Assembly: GCA_900541355.1 (NCBI GenBank)
Contig: UQJU01000008.1
Span: forward strand, 1 to 47,765
Reading direction: 5' to 3'
DNA: 47,765 nucleotides
Source of the DNA: Candidatus Avelusimicrobium fimicolum
GTDB taxonomy: Bacteria; Elusimicrobiota; Elusimicrobia; Elusimicrobiales; Elusimicrobiaceae
Every line of letters begins with the position of its first letter. Position 1 is the stretch's first letter. The notes under the pieces are model-generated. The model was not told the DNA's origin, did no database searches, and saw only the letters and a list, made by a program, of their open reading frames with translations. Below are positions 32,736 to 40,998 of this stretch, piece after piece. Both the position numbers and the translations under genes were made by a program.

Positions 32736-34184
32736 TTATTTGGGTTGCGCTTTGCACCAAGTTAAAAAGGCCTGCCACTTTTGGTGCAAGTTTTTTGCAT
32801 CTTCCACAGACAGGTTCGGCAAAAAGGAACAACTTTCCCCGTTTGTGTTTACTTGTAAGGACTCTTGTAAATAATCAGCCGCCAAATGCGCCGCACCCCA
32901 GGCTGTGCTTTCGCTTTCGCCACGCAACACCAACGGCAACTGCAATAAACCGGACTGAAACTGCATTAAATAATTTAAATGAGTAAGTCCGCCCGATACC
33001 GCCACCGGCCCGCTAACAGGCACCTTATTGGCCCGCAAGTAGGCTACAATATCCGCCAGTAAAAAGGCTATACCGCGCACCGTTCCGGCCACCCAATCGG
33101 CCTTTTGCGTAAGGGGGGATAACCCCGCCACCACAGGCGACAAAGAAAAATCCCAATACGGCGCACCCAAGCCGCCCAAGGCCGGCAAAAACCATACAGG
33201 ATTTTGCGAAAGAGCGCACAAACTGTCTATTTTTTTAGCATCAAAAGAAATCCCCTGCGCGCCCAACCATTGGAACGCGCTTCCCGCCGCATTGACGGGG
33301 GCTTCCAACAAATAATCGCTTTTTGGGGTTTTGCAAGAAGCAGAAAGGGAAGTTAATAACCCCGGCAGGCAAATATTTTTGCATCCCGAATTATGCAGCA
33401 AGAACGCGCCCGTACCATAATTGATAAGCGTTTGCCCGTCCTTTAAACGGTTCCAAGCGGCGGCCTGTTGGTCGCCGACACACACGCAAAGAGGAATTTT
33501 TACCTGTTCAAATTCATACATTCCGTAATCTGCCGCACTCGGGCGGATTTCCGGCAAAGTTTCAGGCTCAATTCCAAAAGCCTTGCACAAGTCCGCGCTC
33601 CAAGTTTGCGTGCGGATATCCCATAACAACATACGTTGGGCAAGTGTGGGGTCTGCGGCAAAGGTTTTACCGCCCGTTAAATGCCAAATAAAGTAAGAGG
33701 CCACTGGCCCGATAAGCAAATTTTTTTCGCCCGCCGCTTGTTTTACCGGCGGGCAATTTTTAAGACACCAAGCAATTTTAGGTGCGGAAAAATACGGCGT
33801 TTTATATAAACCCGTTATCGCGTGAACTTCCGCCTGACTGACGGGTGCGTTTTCCGCTTCCGCCGCCGCGCGGCCGTCCTCCCAAGTAAGCACCGGGGCC
33901 AACGGCTCGCCCGTTTGCCTATGCCACAACACAACAGTAGAGCGTTGGCAGGATACGGATATACTGCGGACATTTTGCGCGCCGACTTGCGTTAAAAGAG
34001 AATTTAAAACATTTTTTTGTGCGCGCAGAAGTTCGTTCCCGTCATAAAAAGAAAGACCGTTTTGGGGGCGTTTTGGCGCAAGAATCAGGCTTTTGCGCGC
34101 AATAATTTCTCCTCTTTGGTTAAAGGCCAAAGCCCGGCAAGAAGATGTGCCCAAATCCAGCGCAACAAAAAGTTTCCCGCTCAT
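32736..34184 (-). CDS. FGGY-family carbohydrate kinase (glycerol kinase-like)
   Basis: 482 residues. N-terminal DLGTSSCRALAF is the phosphate-1 motif; SCQRSTVVLWHRQTGEPLAPVLTWEDGRA is the glycerol/xylulose kinase region; VGDQQAAAWNRL followed by INYGTGAFLLHNSG matches glycerol kinase best; GGLGAPYWDFS and VSGGLTHLNYLMQFQSGLLQLP are in the C-terminal half. The enzyme phosphorylates a polyol or sugar using ATP; glycerol is plausible but not certain. It overlaps the upstream LtaS-like gene by four bases. If it makes glycerol-3-phosphate, the coupling to a phosphoglycerol-transferase-like enzyme would make sense. Confidence 0.9.
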   Translation of the reverse strand: MSGKLFVALDLGTSSCRALAFNQRGEIIARKSLILAPKRPQNGLSFYDGNELLRAQKNVLNSLLTQVGAQNVRSISVSCQRSTVVLWHRQTGEPLAPVLTWEDGRAAAEAENAPVSQAEVHAITGLYKTPYFSAPKIAWCLKNCPPVKQAAGEKNLLIGPVASYFIWHLTGGKTFAADPTLAQRMLLWDIRTQTWSADLCKAFGIEPETLPEIRPSAADYGMYEFEQVKIPLCVCVGDQQAAAWNRLKDGQTLINYGTGAFLLHNSGCKNICLPGLLTSLSASCKTPKSDYLLEAPVNAAGSAFQWLGAQGISFDAKKIDSLCALSQNPVWFLPALGGLGAPYWDFSLSPVVAGLSPLTQKADWVAGTVRGIAFLLADIVAYLRANKVPVSGPVAVSGGLTHLNYLMQFQSGLLQLPLVLRGESESTAWGAAHLAADYLQESLQVNTNGESCSFLPNLSVEDAKNLHQKWQAFLTWCKAQPK

Positions 34185-36100
34185 TTTCCGACCCCTGTTT
34201 CTTGCGGCTTATACCAACGGTTTTCTTTCAAAAGCGTATAGGCTGCCTTGTCCAAGGACAAGAGCGTTTCCTCTGCTTTTTCGGTATCCATACCGGGAGT
34301 AGCGGATAAAATTTTCCCGCCGCTATGGCGCATTTCTCCGTCTTGCGTAATAAGCCCGAGATTTACACCCTCCGATACCAGCGCCACGCGTTTAAAAGAA
34401 GTATCAAACATATCCCGCCCAAAGGCCGTATAAGCGGGCGTAAGGCCCGTCAAATGGTAGAGCGTGGGAATTAAATCTAATTGCGAAACGATTTGATTGG
34501 CTTCCTGCCCCTTAAAAAGTTTCGGCGCATAAATAACCAGCGGAATACGGAAATGATTTTTTAACGAATCGTCCGCCGGACCACCGGAGGTATGGTCCGC
34601 CACGAATACAAAAATGGTATTATCAAACCAACCGTCTTCTTTGGCGCGCTTTAAAAACTCGCCAATAGACCAATCGGCAAACGACAGCGTATTTAAAAAG
34701 CCGTGCTCCCAGGAATCGTACGGATATTTGTCAAACTGCGGCAAGGTGGAGGCAAACGGCTCGTGCGTAATACCCGTAAACACCATACCCATAAAATTTT
34801 TTTCTTGGCGGTTTTTAATTTTATCAGCCGCAAACATTAAGGCATCATAATCATAGCCAAAGGGGGCGCGGTCCTTGTATTTTAACCGTTCGGGAATATC
34901 CTCCCACCCGTAACTGTCTTTTACTCCCAAGTAGGAAGCCAATGCACACAGGCGGTAAGAATCGCGGTGCGAGGTCTGCGCAAAAAAAGTGTAATAACCC
35001 GCCCGGGCAAAGTGCTTAGGCATAGGGGAAAAGGCCGTCAGTTCAAGGCCATAGCCAAACATAGGCAGCCCCGGTACCAGAGGCACACCCGCAAAAACTG
35101 CCGCAAAGCCAAAAATACTGCGCAGCCCCGCCGCATAGGCATTGGTAAAATTCACGCCGTTCTTTAAAATATCGTCAAATACCGGGGTTGCGCCAAAGTC
35201 TTGTCCGGATAAACCGTCCACATAATACGGGTGCCAGCCTTCCAAAAGAACAATCATTACGTTGTAACCTTTGGCTAGGGGATTTTTTTCCGGCTGGGCT
35301 TGGCGCATAAGCGGATAATTTTCGTCCGGCACCGTTTCGTCTGCGGCTACAAAGCGTTTTTGCGTTAGTTCCAGTGCTTTTTCCGCCGGGAACGTGTTGG
35401 AAATTTCCATTGCACCCTTTCTGCCCACCTGATAAGCCGTAAATGCGCCGTTTAGCGTAAGTGCCGCTCCGGCGGGGGAAGATGCGTAATTATATACGTC
35501 CGCCACGCCAATAGATTTGCCGCGCCCGATATGTCCGCGGATACCTAAAAAAGTGAATAAAACAATCAAAAAAAGGATTTCTCCCGTGCGGATTTTACCA
35601 TAGCGGTTGGCCTGAAAGTGTTTATCCGTATAACAGCAAAACGCGCGCACCGCCCACGCAAAGCCGCCCAAAAGGATAATAAGCGGCAGCCAAACCTGTG
35701 TAAGCATATACTTTAACACATAGCCCCAATCGTTAGCCACCTGCACAATTTCCTCGGCAATATGGCGGTTTACTTTGGGAAAATAAATTAAATCGCCAAT
35801 CAAAAAGCCCGTCGCAAAAATAAGTTCAGCAAATAGTACGACCGTCCAAAATTTCACCCAACCGCGCCCGCGCACAGGTAAATTTAACAAAAACAGTACC
35901 GGCCCCATAAACAGGGCTATCACGGAGAAATCAAAGCGAAGGCCGTTTAAAAAGGCGGAAAAAATTTCCGCCCCGGACAAAACGCTAAAAAAATCCCAGT
36001 TGAGCACCAACAAGGCCAAGCGCGCCACCGTAAACAGCACCCCTGCCGCCAACACGGCTAAAAAAGACAGTTTTAAGCGAAAATCGGTTTTCCGTATCAT
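34181..36100 (-). CDS. LTA synthase/MdoB-like sulfatase-fold membrane enzyme
   Basis: 639 residues. Five hydrophobic segments fill residues 1-205, then a periplasmic alkaline-phosphatase/sulfatase-fold domain runs from about residue 275: IVLLEGWHP (metal-binding Glu), GVNFTNAYAAGLRSIFGFAAV, GITHEPFAST and FVFVADHTSGG (metal-binding Asp-His). Relatives move phosphoglycerol or phosphoethanolamine to polymers or glycans. The nucleophile region, usually R-T-x-x-G, reads GLRSIFG here, so Ser may replace Thr. The gene starts two bases after the nuclease gene ends and overlaps the FGGY kinase by four. A Gram-negative would use it on periplasmic glucans or LPS; the substrate is not proven. Confidence 0.88.
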   Translation of the reverse strand: MIRKTDFRLKLSFLAVLAAGVLFTVARLALLVLNWDFFSVLSGAEIFSAFLNGLRFDFSVIALFMGPVLFLLNLPVRGRGWVKFWTVVLFAELIFATGFLIGDLIYFPKVNRHIAEEIVQVANDWGYVLKYMLTQVWLPLIILLGGFAWAVRAFCCYTDKHFQANRYGKIRTGEILFLIVLFTFLGIRGHIGRGKSIGVADVYNYASSPAGAALTLNGAFTAYQVGRKGAMEISNTFPAEKALELTQKRFVAADETVPDENYPLMRQAQPEKNPLAKGYNVMIVLLEGWHPYYVDGLSGQDFGATPVFDDILKNGVNFTNAYAAGLRSIFGFAAVFAGVPLVPGLPMFGYGLELTAFSPMPKHFARAGYYTFFAQTSHRDSYRLCALASYLGVKDSYGWEDIPERLKYKDRAPFGYDYDALMFAADKIKNRQEKNFMGMVFTGITHEPFASTLPQFDKYPYDSWEHGFLNTLSFADWSIGEFLKRAKEDGWFDNTIFVFVADHTSGGPADDSLKNHFRIPLVIYAPKLFKGQEANQIVSQLDLIPTLYHLTGLTPAYTAFGRDMFDTSFKRVALVSEGVNLGLITQDGEMRHSGGKILSATPGMDTEKAEETLLSLDKAAYTLLKENRWYKPQETGVGK

Positions 36101-36102
36101 AA

Positions 36103-37302
36103 CTACTCCGCCTTGGTTAAATTAATTTGTATGTCCTCTTCTTTTTTGGCAAATGCCTGCAACTTTGCTTTGGCTTCCGCCGGAACGGCTGCGTCCGTTA
36201 ACAGCCCGGCCACCGTACTTTGCGTAGGTACCAGCACCTTGGCTAACAGTTTTAGCGTGCGCAAGAGTTCCACCACTTTTTCTTTGTCGGTAAACTCCAA
36301 CTTTTCCACGCGGGAAAGTTCAGCCTTGTACTGCTTGCCGAAATGGCGCTCAAAATTGTTTTTGCGCATTAGCGAAATAATTTCTTTTTGCAAAGATTTC
36401 GCTTCGTCCAAAAGCGCCCCGCAACGGTCAATTTTTTCGCTTAAAATTTCTTGCTCACTTTTGGGTTGTTCGGCAATAGCGAAAGCCGCCTTGCGCGCTG
36501 CAAACCCCGTCGGCCCAGTGTATTCCTTACCCGTAAAAACCGGGCAGATGTTGCGGTAATCGCACCAGCGGCATTGGTTTTCGCCGGGGGTGGGGGTAAA
36601 ATTGCCCGCGCGGATGTTGTCTGCTACCTTTAAAACGCCCTGCCAAAATTCAAAAATTTCCTTATCCTCTGCCCGTTCAAACGTCATTTCGTGCAAGGTG
36701 GGCAAATGGTAAAAACTCAGTTGCGCCACGCGGATTTCTTTTACGCCCGGGTCCTTTTGCTCAACAAGTGCGCGGATGGCGGGGGAGTTTTCGGCAACCT
36801 TTTGATACATATACAGTTGGTCCGGCTCACGTTGGACAGTTTTGCCCGTTTTATAGTCCAAAATTTTGATTTTTCCGTCGCCCAAATAGTCCATACGGTC
36901 CAAAATACTGATAAGGCTCAGCCCGTCAATATCCAGTGTACTCTTCATTTCCACGGACAGCGGGTGCGCAAAAGTAGCCGCGTTTTTGGCATAATAGGAC
37001 TCAATAATCCGCCGCCCCTCTGCATATCCGGCCAGTTCCTTTTCAAGCGACGCATAGCCTTTTTGTTCATAGGTTGTTTTGTTCCAATGGTTCTCAAAAA
37101 ACACCAATGCTTCCGCCAAAGTGGGGAAAACCGGGTTTGCCGGGTTGTAAATGTATTCCATTACCTCGTGCAACGCAGAGCCAAACGCAAAGTAATACTT
37201 GGGTTGCTCGGGCAACATATGGACATAGCGGAATTTGTACTTCTGCGGGCATTCCTTATACATACCCATTTTAGAATAGGAAAACGATAAATTTCTGGCC
37301 AT
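36103..37302 (-). CDS. RecB-family PD-(D/E)XK nuclease with Fe-S cluster
   Basis: 399 residues from the ATG at 37302, chosen for GGGAG seven bases upstream; the longer frame adds a poor N-terminus. The N-terminal SFSYSKMGMYKECPQKYKFRY holds the first Cys. The nuclease core has ILDRMDYLGDGKIKILDYKTGK (Asp, Asp-Tyr-Lys of the DxK motif). The CRWCDYRNICPVF cluster gives three more Cys, the four-Cys [4Fe-4S] arrangement of AddB/Cas4-type nucleases. A helical C-domain (about 300-399) follows. A role in DNA end processing or repair is likely. It stands alone of its kind here, with no cas genes nearby, and is first in an operon with envelope genes. Confidence 0.87.
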   Translation of the reverse strand: MARNLSFSYSKMGMYKECPQKYKFRYVHMLPEQPKYYFAFGSALHEVMEYIYNPANPVFPTLAEALVFFENHWNKTTYEQKGYASLEKELAGYAEGRRIIESYYAKNAATFAHPLSVEMKSTLDIDGLSLISILDRMDYLGDGKIKILDYKTGKTVQREPDQLYMYQKVAENSPAIRALVEQKDPGVKEIRVAQLSFYHLPTLHEMTFERAEDKEIFEFWQGVLKVADNIRAGNFTPTPGENQCRWCDYRNICPVFTGKEYTGPTGFAARKAAFAIAEQPKSEQEILSEKIDRCGALLDEAKSLQKEIISLMRKNNFERHFGKQYKAELSRVEKLEFTDKEKVVELLRTLKLLAKVLVPTQSTVAGLLTDAAVPAEAKAKLQAFAKKEEDIQINLTKAE

Positions 37303-37391
37303 AAAATACTCCCAAAATACAGTTAGTTTATTGTACCATTTTACAGAGCAACTCGCCGATAAAAACAAGCATCGTTAAAAAAAGAGAGGGG

Positions 37392-37418
37392 AAAACCTAG
37401 CCCACAAAAAAGCCCCGC
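37392..37418. repeat. 27-bp direct repeat, left copy
   Basis: Identical over 27 bases to 39340-39366. Reads AAAACCTAGCCCAC, six As, then GCCCCGC, the last part being one arm of a terminator stem. Confidence 0.95.
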
Positions 37419-37430
37419 TTTTAGCGGGGT
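37405..37430 (-). terminator. Terminator of the DUF262 gene
   Basis: CCCCGCT (37413-37419) pairs with AGCGGGG (37423-37429); the minus strand then runs into Ts. Confidence 0.85.
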
Positions 37431-37454
37431 AATAGACCCATATTCAACTTAAAT

Positions 37455-39275
37455 TTATTTTTTATTTAATCCCCAAATTGTTAGAGCCATAGAGGTTAAA
37501 CTGCGCTGCCGCTCCTCTATACAATGCTCATTCCAAGTAGTAAAAGGGGAAATATGGTAACTCTGCAAGCAATTTGCAAATGGCTTTCCATAACAATCCA
37601 AATTCTTAACTAAACATTTAGTAAGCAACAAATCCTCATTTTCATAATAAGGCACCTTTACAGAAAATTCTGCATTACTGGCTTGTATATTCAATTTTTT
37701 ATTCAGCAATGTTAGATTGCCCAACCTTTGCATATAAGCGGCATAATCCTCAGGAGATAAATTACACGCTTGCTTCACTGCTTCGTTCGGTTCCTGAGGC
37801 CAAATATGTTCTATTTCTTTATATTTCTTCATCACATCATGTAATGATTTAAATTCGCCTCGTTTTTGTTCTAAAAACTGGGCCAATTTCCCTAAAATGT
37901 ATTTTTGCTTGTACTTTACCAGCCCCTGTTGGGATAATTGGTTAAAACGTTCTTCAAATACTTTTTTATTTTTGTATAGTTCGGGTAAAAATTTTTCATT
38001 TAAAAATTTCTCGTATTTTTCCGTGGAATCTATATATTGTATATCCTCATAACTCCAACGACAAAACAATGATTCATATTGCTTTGTTAATACGCCAGAA
38101 ACCATATAGACAAACAATAAATTTTCTATTTTGGAAGAAAAATCCTCAAAAACGTCGTCTGGCATTTTTTCTGAATCTAAAAGGAGTAATACTTGTTGCT
38201 CTACTTTTAGGGCTTGCATATTTAATAACCCCTGAATTTCCTTACCGGCTGAGGTCCTTTTTCCATAAGCCCGAATATTCACATACAACTTCGCTTTTTC
38301 CAAAATATCATCAAAGGCTTCTATTGGATTTTGTCTTATATTTAAAATATCTTTTTTATCTGCAATTTCATTAAAGACATTGCCTTTTTGAATATCGGAA
38401 CGTCCTGTTTTGACCATTATATAATGGCGCAAAAAACGGTCTGGCGTAATATTCATATTTTTACTTTTCTCAATGGTTTTAACAAATTCACGCCATTTAA
38501 GAGAAAGGTTTTTCTCATTTTCAACCAAAGTATTTGCCTTTAAGTGTTGGAATAACAAATTTTTTAATAAATCTGTTTTTGTTAACGAAACCCCTCTATC
38601 GTTCATATTTTGAAATAATACGAGCGCATCCTGTGTATTTTCGGTATAAATGACAGAAAAAATAACATGTTGTTGGAAATAACTTATATATTCGTACATA
38701 GATGACCAATCCAATATGTTATTTTTAGCAAATTGCTCTTTTAGCAATTTGCTGAAATGACGATATGCCTCCAACATTCTATATTCAGATTGAGAACAAG
38801 ACCCCATTTTATGGACTTTGCTAATAAAAAGTAAGGAATCTTCCAAAGTTTCTTGTCTTATAAATTCATCCATTAATTTTTGCGTTTGTTCGTATAGGAA
38901 AGTTATCTTATACTGCAAGCCTCTTGATGTTGGATTACATAAAGAGAGTTTAATATAAAATTGTTCGTTTTCCGTGCCATATTCTTTAGAGAAATCCAGA
39001 AACAATTTAAGTAAAATATAACTGGTTGTTAAACGTTGTTGCCCGTCTATAACAAAATACGACGCACTATTCTCTGAGTGACGCGCCAACAAAAGATTAC
39101 CCATAAAATAATCTTTATTTGCATTACTATTAAAACTCTCTAAAATGTCATTGAAAAAAGCCTCGATATTTTCTTCTCGCCAAACATAATCGCGTTGATA
39201 CGCAGGAATAGAGAAAAATTTAGAAAAAATTTCACTAATAGATTTTGCTTCTGCACTTACTTGCATCGTCGGCAT
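37455..39275 (-). CDS. DUF262/DUF1524 protein (GmrSD-like, putative anti-phage)
   Basis: 606 residues. N-terminal DUF262: FSIPAYQRDYVWREENIEAF (about 21-40) and FVIDGQQRLTT (about 74-84) are its two hallmark motifs, of a ParB/Srx-like nucleotide-using fold. The C-terminal part has the DUF1524/HNH region IEHIWPQEPNE and MQRLGNLTLLNKKLN (about 500-535). Fused DUF262-DUF1524 proteins include GmrSD, a type IV restriction enzyme that cuts DNA with glucosylated hydroxymethylcytosine, and BrxU-like proteins. The gene is visibly AT-rich, uses TTA/AAA-type codons unlike its neighbours, and lies between perfect direct repeats, so it was probably gained by transfer. The ATG has GGAG seven bases before. 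Function as an anti-phage nuclease is inferred from the family. Confidence 0.92.
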   Translation of the reverse strand: MPTMQVSAEAKSISEIFSKFFSIPAYQRDYVWREENIEAFFNDILESFNSNANKDYFMGNLLLARHSENSASYFVIDGQQRLTTSYILLKLFLDFSKEYGTENEQFYIKLSLCNPTSRGLQYKITFLYEQTQKLMDEFIRQETLEDSLLFISKVHKMGSCSQSEYRMLEAYRHFSKLLKEQFAKNNILDWSSMYEYISYFQQHVIFSVIYTENTQDALVLFQNMNDRGVSLTKTDLLKNLLFQHLKANTLVENEKNLSLKWREFVKTIEKSKNMNITPDRFLRHYIMVKTGRSDIQKGNVFNEIADKKDILNIRQNPIEAFDDILEKAKLYVNIRAYGKRTSAGKEIQGLLNMQALKVEQQVLLLLDSEKMPDDVFEDFSSKIENLLFVYMVSGVLTKQYESLFCRWSYEDIQYIDSTEKYEKFLNEKFLPELYKNKKVFEERFNQLSQQGLVKYKQKYILGKLAQFLEQKRGEFKSLHDVMKKYKEIEHIWPQEPNEAVKQACNLSPEDYAAYMQRLGNLTLLNKKLNIQASNAEFSVKVPYYENEDLLLTKCLVKNLDCYGKPFANCLQSYHISPFTTWNEHCIEERQRSLTSMALTIWGLNKK

Positions 39276-39308
39276 AAGGATTCTCCATAAAGGCTATAAT
39301 ATAATCTT

Positions 39309-39317
39309 ATTATAGCA
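39309..39317 (-). promoter_or_regulatory. Extended -10 promoter for the DUF262 gene
   Basis: On the minus strand this reads TGCTATAAT, 34 bases before the ATG. It lies inside the inserted segment, so the cargo carries its own promoter. Confidence 0.6.
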
Positions 39318-39339
39318 AAAACCTAAGTTTATAAAATAC

Positions 39340-39366
39340 AAAACCTAGCCCACAAAAAAGCCCCGC
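39340..39366. repeat. 27-bp direct repeat, right copy
   Basis: Perfect copy of 37392-37418, 1948 bases away in the same orientation. Here it forms the terminator region of the secreted protein gene at 39396-40310. Confidence 0.95.
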
Positions 39367-39383
39367 CGTAAGCGGGGCTTTTT
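39354..39383 (-). terminator. Terminator of the helical secreted protein gene
   Basis: GCCCCGC (39360-39366) pairs with GCGGGGC (39372-39378); A-run and T-run flank it, so it works on both strands. Confidence 0.88.
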
Positions 39384-39395
39384 AAAACTATTCGG

Positions 39396-40310
39396 TTAGT
39401 TAAAACCAATTTTGCGGCGCGGGGCGTCTTCTTTCTTAATCGTAGAAGGCAAGCGCACTTTGCCACGCAAGTATTTTACAAAGTCCGTTTTAACCGGGTA
39501 GGTATCCAATTTGATAGCCACCAAAGCCAAAGCATCTTTGTACAAGGTCGGATAAAGATTCATTAAATCCACCAAATCCGCCGCGGCTTGGGCCGCCTGT
39601 TTGGAAAGTTTCGCCAGTTCCCGGTCAGCCTTTTTTACTTGGTTGCGGTAAAAGCGTTTTTCCATTTCGGTTTCGCTCATTACAATCTTTTTGTTGGCGG
39701 CCAGTTTGACCTCTTTCAACTGGGTAATGGTTTGCTCCATAAAGCCCAATTTTTTACCCAAGGCCACAGCAAGCATATTTAACTCTTCGGGAAGTTCTTC
39801 ATATGCAGGCACCAAGGCGATTACCTCGCGGAAGAAAGCCGGAGACATATCGGGATATTCCGTCGGCTTGGCCGATTCGGAGAGCATACCCGGAATGTCG
39901 GAATCTTTTTTAGGAAAGAAATTCGGATTGCGTTCTTGCAGCAAGCGTTCTCCCCATTGGGCTTGCGCCTTCATAGCGCGTTCGTTCAGGCTAGCCGTCA
40001 ACTCAGCCGTTTCGGCATCCAATTTTTCCAAAACAGCCAAGCGATCTTTTGCGACGAGAGAAGCATCCGTCAGCACTTGGGCCACCTGTTGGCTATGCAC
40101 TTGTTGGGCAATCGCCAAAGAACGGCTGACCAAAGCATATTGCTGTTTAAGTACTTTGCTAGACACATTTGGCGCCGTAGGAACACGGATTTTAAACGCG
40201 TTTGTAACAGTTTTTACTTGTTTTGCTGCAACGACAGGAGCGTTACCGGCTTGGGCAGAACCAGGGACCGCCAAACCCAGTAACATCAGGGCTAATATGA
40301 CTTGTTTCAT
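39396..40310 (-). CDS. Secreted helical protein of unknown function
   Basis: 304 residues from the ATG at 40310, chosen for AAGGAG eight bases upstream and a good signal peptide (MKQVILALMLLGLAVPGSAQA). The mature chain is mainly alpha-helical, with Gln/Ala/Lys-rich helices (VLKQQYALVSRSLAIAQQVH; TQLKEVKLAANKKIVMSETE; KADRELAKLSKQAAQAAADL) and a short basic end (RLPSTIKKEDAPRRKIGFN). No Cys. I recognise no domain. It could be a periplasmic coiled-coil scaffold. It is one of four genes preceded by the TAGG...CCCTG motif. No operon partner; the upstream genome segment is gene-free for 366 bases to tRNA-Arg. Confidence 0.75.
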   Translation of the reverse strand: MKQVILALMLLGLAVPGSAQAGNAPVVAAKQVKTVTNAFKIRVPTAPNVSSKVLKQQYALVSRSLAIAQQVHSQQVAQVLTDASLVAKDRLAVLEKLDAETAELTASLNERAMKAQAQWGERLLQERNPNFFPKKDSDIPGMLSESAKPTEYPDMSPAFFREVIALVPAYEELPEELNMLAVALGKKLGFMEQTITQLKEVKLAANKKIVMSETEMEKRFYRNQVKKADRELAKLSKQAAQAAADLVDLMNLYPTLYKDALALVAIKLDTYPVKTDFVKYLRGKVRLPSTIKKEDAPRRKIGFN

Positions 40311-40594
40311 TTTAAGTACTCCTTCTCTTGTTATCATCAGTTTAATTCGGGTACCCTTTCAATATACAAAGTTATACCCAAAAAATCCACTATTTTTTAT
40401 AACAAAATTCTAAATCATTTTTAATAATGTAGTCTTCTTATACAAAAATAAACAGGGCCAAAAGACCTAACCGCTTATAGGGCTTTGGGCCTATATTGAA
40501 AGAGAGATGGTATCGTTTCCGAAGGAGATAATAGAGAAATTTTTTAATGAAACTCCCTGGGTTTACGCCCGGGGTTTATTGTGAGCAGTAGTTA
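40311..40594. other. Gene-free leader of the secreted protein gene
   Basis: Contains the TAGG motif at 40453-40469 (minus). Just upstream is its near-palindromic companion TAGGGCTTTGGGCCTA (40478-40493, + strand). A plus-strand hairpin CCTGGG...CCCGGG (about 40557-40574) is followed by GTTTATT. No reading frame of credible length. Confidence 0.5.
40453..40469 (-). promoter_or_regulatory. TAGGYCYTTTGRCCCTG-type motif
   Basis: On the minus strand TAGGTCTTTTGGCCCTG, 142 bases before the ATG of the secreted helical protein. CCTATAAGCGGTTAGG precedes it and parallels the CCTATATGCGTCTAGG before the trypsin-like gene. Confidence 0.5.
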
Positions 40595-40634
40595 TAAAAC
40601 GATTCCTAACGCCGCATAAAGCAGTTTATGCGGC
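40595..40634 (-). repeat. GCAG-loop hairpin element, copy 3
   Basis: GCCGCATAAA-GCAG-TTTATGCGGC (40611-40634) is a perfect 10-bp hairpin with the same loop as copies 1 and 2. The flank CGATTCCTAACG resembles their CGTCCCTACG. It lies just past the terminator of tRNA-Arg, like copy 1 past tRNA-Leu. Confidence 0.6.
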
Positions 40635-40645
40635 TTTGGGGGCAA

Positions 40646-40669
40646 ATAAAAAACCCGCTTCCGCGGGTT
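40646..40669 (-). terminator. Terminator of tRNA-Arg
   Basis: AACCCGC (40652-40658) pairs with GCGGGTT (40663-40669) around TTCC; Ts follow on the minus strand. Confidence 0.85.
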
Positions 40670-40676
40670 CTATATT

Positions 40677-40748
40677 TACCCCCAATAGGAATCGAACCTA
40701 TATCCCCTGCTTAGAAGGCAGATGCTCTATCCATTGAGCTATGGGGGC
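40677..40748 (-). tRNA. tRNA-Arg (anticodon TCT)
   Basis: Acceptor GCCCCCA pairs with TGGGGGT, discriminator A. D-arm AGCTCAATGGATAGAGCA, anticodon stem-loop TCTGC-CTTCTAA-GCAGG (anticodon TCT, reading AGA/AGG), T-arm ATAGGTTCGATTCCTAT. CCA not encoded. Confidence 0.95.
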
Positions 40749-40945
40749 GCAAATCTTTTTATATAAATTATTTTACAAAAATTTCACGCAAGATTCAAAG
40801 TTTTCTTACAGGACGGGGAAACCTATATTCCGAACTTCTGTCAAACAATTCATTTCCCGGCTTATTGTAAATACGGATTTTTTCCAAAGAAAAGAGTCTC
40901 TTTGTCCAAATTAATATGGCATTTCCAAAAAATCGCCTGTACCCC
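40749..40945. other. Gene-free spacer
   Basis: Between tRNA-Arg and the giant gene's terminator. No frame, hairpin or known RNA stands out; probably the tRNA promoter region on its left edge. Confidence 0.5.
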
Positions 40946-40952
40946 CGCACGC

Positions 40953-40980
40953 AAAAACGCCCTCTAAAAGAGGGCGTTTT
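40953..40980 (-). terminator. Terminator of the giant gene
   Basis: AACGCCCTCT (40956-40965) pairs with AGAGGGCGTT (40969-40978) around AAA, followed by Ts on the minus strand. Confidence 0.9.
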
Positions 40981-40998
40981 AAAAGGCTTGCACTAAAA

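Noticed and set aside
37392..39366. Insertion sequence around the DUF262 gene
   Set aside because: No transposase and no terminal inverted repeats; only direct repeats were found.
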